From NCBI RefSeq assembly GCF_000981385.1, contig NZ_LATZ01000130.1, forward strand, positions 83,360-147,359: 64,000 nt of DNA, in the 5' to 3' direction. Positions 61,202 to 64,000 of this stretch are shown piece by piece (position 1 is the stretch's first letter; every line of letters starts with the position of its first letter). This DNA comes from Bacillus sp. SA1-12 (lineage in GTDB: Bacteria; Bacillota; Bacilli; Bacillales; Bacillaceae). Made by a program: the position numbers and the translations under genes. The notes under the pieces are model-generated. The model saw only the letters and a list, made by a program, of their open reading frames with translations, searched no databases and was not told the DNA's origin.

Positions 61202-61543
61202 TTACAAATGAGATTTAATAACCTTCTTAGCAATTCTTTCACGATATACAATCAGGGTAAGTGCATTTAATAGTATCGTAACGATTAGAAGAACTGCTGA
61301 GACGAACGCCGTAGCACCCATAGTGTCCATAAGAGCAGACCAATCCTCAATCTTTACGAGATGATAGTGATAGATAATCTGGAAACATAGTGAAATAGAA
61401 CAAGCACTGATGCTCATAATGGAAAGTGCTGCCCATTTTTTATGGGGATGATTGTTATCTTGCATGAGTTTAACAACTGGAAGTATCCAAGCAATTAGTC
61501 CCAGTACAAGACTGCCAATATTAAGCCAGCCAAAATCAACCAT
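61202..61543 (-). CDS. Small membrane protein of unknown function
   Basis: This protein has 113 residues from the ATG at 61543 (AAAAGGGGGACTATAC before it); the frame to 61615 is upstream of that site. Three helices: WLNIGSLVLGLIAWILPVV, WAALSIMSISACSISLCFQIIY and GATAFVSAVLLIVTILLNALTLIVY. The WSALMDT(M/T)GA stretch between helices 2 and 3 seems conserved in Bacillus proteins I recall without a named role. Confidence 0.8.
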   Translation of the reverse strand: MVDFGWLNIGSLVLGLIAWILPVVKLMQDNNHPHKKWAALSIMSISACSISLCFQIIYHYHLVKIEDWSALMDTMGATAFVSAVLLIVTILLNALTLIVYRERIAKKVIKSHL

Positions 61544-61842
61544 GTATAGTCCCCCTTTTATTTTTTTGTTTCTGCATTCTTGTTCAGCAAGCCTGGCCCA
61601 TAGGATGCCATCCATTTATATTCCTAATAATTTTTTCTCCCTTATTTCACCATAAAAAACAATGTAATCCTGAATGATCTTCCATCTACCTTCTTTAATT
61701 ACCCTGCCATGTTAGTCCAATTAGAAAAACATGACAAAAGCAGCATTCCTAATGAAATTAAGCATCAATTAAGAAAATTTATTCGTATAGAATAATTAAT
61801 CATTTAATACATATCCTATCCCTATTTAGGAGGTGAAACTCA

Positions 61843-62046
61843 ATGACTAATCAACAAAATAATCGTAATCAACAAAATGGAAAAAGTGTTGCAGAGAGCA
61901 TTAAGAATACAGCAGGTTCAGCATTTGAAACAGTTCATAACGCTTTAGAAACAACAGAAAATATTGCAATGAATGTTGTTGATGCAACTAAAAACGCTGC
62001 AAACAATTTAACAGGCAACACAAAAAACAATCGAAACAATCAATAA
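61843..62046 (+). CDS. Small Asn/Gln-rich hydrophilic protein
   Basis: This protein has 67 residues with AGGAGGTGAAACTCA before the ATG, a full-strength site. Both ends are Asn/Gln-rich (MTNQQNNRNQQN and NTKNNRNNQ). The middle, KSVAESIKNTAGSAFETVHNALETTENIA, is an amphipathic helix of the kind seen in stress or spore proteins of low complexity. It has its own terminator. Function not recognised. Confidence 0.75.
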   Translation: MTNQQNNRNQQNGKSVAESIKNTAGSAFETVHNALETTENIAMNVVDATKNAANNLTGNTKNNRNNQ

Positions 62047-62058
62047 CTAAAATGTTAG

Positions 62059-62080
62059 ACGCCATATATATGGCGTTTTT
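62059..62080 (+). terminator. Terminator of the Asn/Gln-rich protein gene
   Basis: ACGCCATA and TATGGCGT arms pair, followed by TTTT. Confidence 0.88.
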
Positions 62081-62229
62081 CATTTTTGGATACATTTAAT
62101 ATCAAGCTTTAAGAAATCAAATAACCCTCAGTTAGTATAATTTAATACGGTATATCTTCTTACTGCAGTAATTCAACTTGTCGAGTAGAAGGGAGCCTTT
62201 CTACCTTACGGTAAATTATACTCCTCCCC

Positions 62230-62272
62230 CCTCACAGAACCGTGCTTGCGCTATTAACTCACACGGCTCCTC
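62230..62272 (-). ncRNA. Group II intron domain V
   Basis: GAGCCGTGTG and CACGGTTC pair around a short bulged stem with TTAATAGCGC, followed by the TGTGAGGGG strand. This is the catalytic hairpin layout of group II introns, about 50 nt before the predicted 3' splice end. Confidence 0.8.
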
Positions 62273-62283
62273 CTAGTTATCAT

Positions 62284-63040
62284 TTACAGAATGTAGCTAA
62301 TCTCTTTTCTAAGTTCATAGATGTTCACTTTGATTCTTGGTGAAGGAAGTGGATATTTACGCAGAAAAAGATTAAATTTATCCCATGTGAAGGACTTCCT
62401 TTGGCTTCTTCTATTTAGCCATTTAAATAGTAAGTATTCGATTTTCTCTTTGAAGTTGTTAACAATTTGAGTGTTATCCGTAATGCAATAATAGTTGTAA
62501 TAGCCTATAAGTGAGCGTCTAAATCTATCCATAATCGTATGAATATTTTTATTTCTATTAGTCTTTAGCCATTCTTTAGATTCTCTTAGTTTGCCTCAGA
62601 CTTTCTTCCTGCTAGATTTCCGTTTTACCCGAAATTTCCCTTGTTTACTTTTCCCGCAATAGTGGGTAAACCCAAGGAAGTCAAACGTAGCTGGTTTACC
62701 ATTCCCATCACGCTTTGCATTATTTTCTGCAAACCTTCCAAAGGGAATAATTTTAGTTTTATCCTCGGCTATTTCCAAATTAAACTTCCTTAATCGAAGC
62801 TTTAGTGAATGGAAGAATTGCTGAGCTTCACTTTTATGTTGAAAACAACAAACAAAGTCATCTGCGTATCTTACTATATATGCCTGTCCTTTACATTGTT
62901 TCCTAACCACTTTCTCGAACCATAAGTCCAGAACATAATGGAGATAGACATTGGCTAATATCGGAGATATTACTCCACCTTGGAGACCTCCGAAAAAGGC
63001 ACGTTTAAATGTGTTCTTTAGGTGATTTTTACATTTTCCG
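62284..63040 (-). pseudogene. ltrA: Group II intron reverse transcriptase/maturase, truncated and interrupted
   Basis: No start codon: the frame enters near 63040 with LKNTFKRAFFGGLQGGVISP, then ILANVYLHYVLDLWFEK and YIVRYADDFVCC, the catalytic YADD. FDFLGFTHYCGK and KFRVKRKSSRKKV lead into an in-frame TGA at 62596-62598, where a Trp or Phe codon would be expected. The same frame goes on as GKLRESKEWLKTNRNKNIHTI, then the maturase end RSLIGYYNYYCITDN and FTWDKFNLFLRKYPLPSPRI to 62284. About the first half of the protein is missing. Confidence 0.9.
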
Positions 63041-63114
63041 GGTGTTTATAAGGGATATTCTATGTTAAAAGGGGTAAATTCAAGAGATAAATGAGGGTTT
63101 TCTCCTTTTTATTC

Positions 63115-63350
63115 CTATGATTCTTGTAAAAGGGCAGACTTCTCCCGTTGTCGTTTTTGAGTAATTAATTTACTCATACGTTTTACATTACAAGCTATTG
63201 TTGCTAGAAGAGAGTGAATGGATGTTCTTTCTAACCCTCTGTAACGGCTGCGACGTAAACTATGATTTCTTACTTTATCTGCATCCCATACAACCGCAGG
63301 ATTAAATGTCGGTACACATATTCCCCCATCATTTGTAGGTTTACTTGTAA
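63115..63350 (-). pseudogene. IS1182-like transposase, C-terminal remnant
   Basis: The minus-strand frame enters near 63350 and reads SKPTNDGGICVPTFNPAVVW, then DADKVRNHSLRRSRYRGLER, TSIHSLLATIACNVKRMSKL and ITQKRQREKSALLQES to a TAG at 63115. The RNHSLRRSRYRGLER and LLATIACNVKRM segments are the usual C-terminal end of IS1182-family (IS5-like DDE) transposases. About 75 residues of some 450 remain. It sits exactly between the intron RNA part and its protein part. Confidence 0.8.
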
Positions 63351-63354
63351 GCTA

Positions 63355-64000
63355 GTTTAAACATACTTAATAGCTCAGAGTCTATTATGCTTAAACATTC
63401 CAAGTGCCCAGAGGTCCTTCGCTCCATCATAGGTGTTACCTTAATAGAAGTGTAATTTCCTTACACTTAAGAAGGCATTACCCTTCTCTCGTTGCTACTA
63501 CGACCTCATGCGCCAGTCCTAAATCTTCCTACCAATTTCTATTAGCCTCTTATATGATAGGTCTTTATTGGTTTGTACCATTCAAATTTGAAGTAGGACC
63601 TTCCCGTCGTTATCTCTGAGAATCTTTCCCTAGATGCTAGAACCCGTGCCCCGGCTGCCCTTACGGTGCTTTTGACCGTTTCTTCCCGTAAGGAATCGGT
63701 CTTCCCCCGTTAGATAAAGGTCGACGCTAAGCAAATCATCCCTCGAAACAGTTTCTTGGAGGGGCGTAGATTTCGGGACTGCAGTATTCGTTAATTCCTT
63801 CTGGCCTCTAGGTTTGCTCGCCACACAGACTGTTCCGACCTTATTCTCTCAGTGTAGAATAGGCCGCCGTGACTTTTACTTCCAAGCAGAACGTAGTTTG
63901 TTACCTCCCCACGCATTGGATATGCTAGTCATCCGAATTCGGCCAATTGATGACAGGAGACTTTCACTCCATGAGATTCTCAGCCTTGACGGCTGCTCCA
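63355..64000 (-). ncRNA. Group II intron 5' structural RNA (domains I-IV start), partial
   Basis: On the minus strand the region has GTGGGGAGGTAACAAACTACG, GGAACAGTCTGTGTGGCGAG, CAAACCTAGAGGCCAG, GGGCACGGGTTCTAGCATC and GGTCGTAGTAGCAACGAGAG followed by AAGGGTAATGCC. The last block matches the layout of Ll.LtrB just before its protein (CTCGTAGTAGTCTGAGAAGG then GTAACGCC). A possible ltrA start, MERRTSGHLECLSIIDSELL, follows at about 63432 and is cut by the IS remnant. Short frames here on both strands are not genes. Confidence 0.8.

Larger units (their letters stand above)
62180..64000 (-). mobile_element. Decayed group II intron, interrupted by an IS remnant
   Basis: Read on the minus strand: structural intron RNA (64000 to about 63355), a transposase remnant (63350-63115), the C-terminal half of the intron reverse transcriptase (63040-62284), then domain V (GAGCCGTGTG and GCACGGTTCTGTGAGGGG, 62272-62230) and a 3' end at CTACTCGAC (62180). 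The 5' end lies outside the window. The part coding the N-terminal half of the protein is gone. It cannot move by itself; domain V is intact enough to be judged by folding. Confidence 0.85.

Noticed and set aside
63404..63824. Short frames and possible rRNA in the last 600 bp
   Set aside because: The RNA-like look fits group II intron domains I-IV and not rRNA; conserved rRNA blocks are not found, and the frames have no start signals.

Overview
The window looks like a chromosomal segment of a low-to-mid GC Gram-positive endospore-former of the Bacillaceae. The grounds are AT-rich genes with strong AGGAGG-type ribosome sites and frequent GTG/TTG starts, TagGH and LytR-CpsA-Psr wall-polymer proteins, an xpaC-yaaN pair, a YkoGH-like two-component system with PepSY proteins, and Bacillus-type intergenic repeats. 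No tRNA or rRNA gene was seen. I cannot name the species from the sequence alone.

Layout. (1) 1-21 kb is a surface-polysaccharide and wall region. It holds glycosyltransferases, UDP-GlcNAc 2-epimerase, a UDP-ManNAc dehydrogenase, a TagGH-type polymer exporter, and a four-gene set (methyltransferase, GT2/GT4 fusion, coiled-coil protein, glycosyltransferase). A frameshifted SH3/amidase wall hydrolase, UDP-glucose dehydrogenase, UTP-glucose-1-phosphate uridylyltransferase, a cell-wall-binding-repeat protein and an SGNH-like protein follow. An LCP ligase lies at 22.3 kb. Together these can make UDP-ManNAc, UDP-ManNAcA, UDP-Glc and UDP-GlcA, build and export a polymer, and attach it to the wall. 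(2) 24-30 kb has small membrane proteins, a PHP-type histidinol phosphatase and a response regulator/histidine kinase/PepSY/PepSY set. (3) 30-41 kb is a metal and heme block: a MATE exporter, a five-gene Nik/Cnt/Opp-like importer behind a promoter covered by a Fur box, and hrtB-hrtA-hssR-hssS heme detoxification with an HssR-type direct repeat upstream. (4) 41.8-49.6 kb carries a 2-hydroxyacid dehydrogenase and a DeoR-headed sugar-alcohol cluster whose PfkB kinase lacks the usual catalytic Asp. (5) 50-55 kb has GNAT, yaaN-xpaC, a SEC-C protein and a lipoprotein. (6) 55.8-61.6 kb is accessory and partly decayed: frameshifted or truncated small genes, a GC-rich MFS/TetR cassette with two matching operators, a VOC pseudogene, an APH-fold kinase and a PrmC-related methyltransferase of actinobacterial type. 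(7) 62.2 kb to the end is a decayed group II intron broken by an IS1182-like transposase remnant.

The most unusual non-coding feature is a set of four phased tandem-repeat islands. Two of them, 20 kb apart, share an exact 52-bp period and a 27-bp core bounded by GTCC and GGACA. The others have 20/40-bp and 21-bp periods. I did not find a clear new defence or biosynthetic system. The best leads are the repeat family, the kinase without its catalytic Asp, the shared C-terminal tag in the polysaccharide set, and the joined Fur and HssR circuits.
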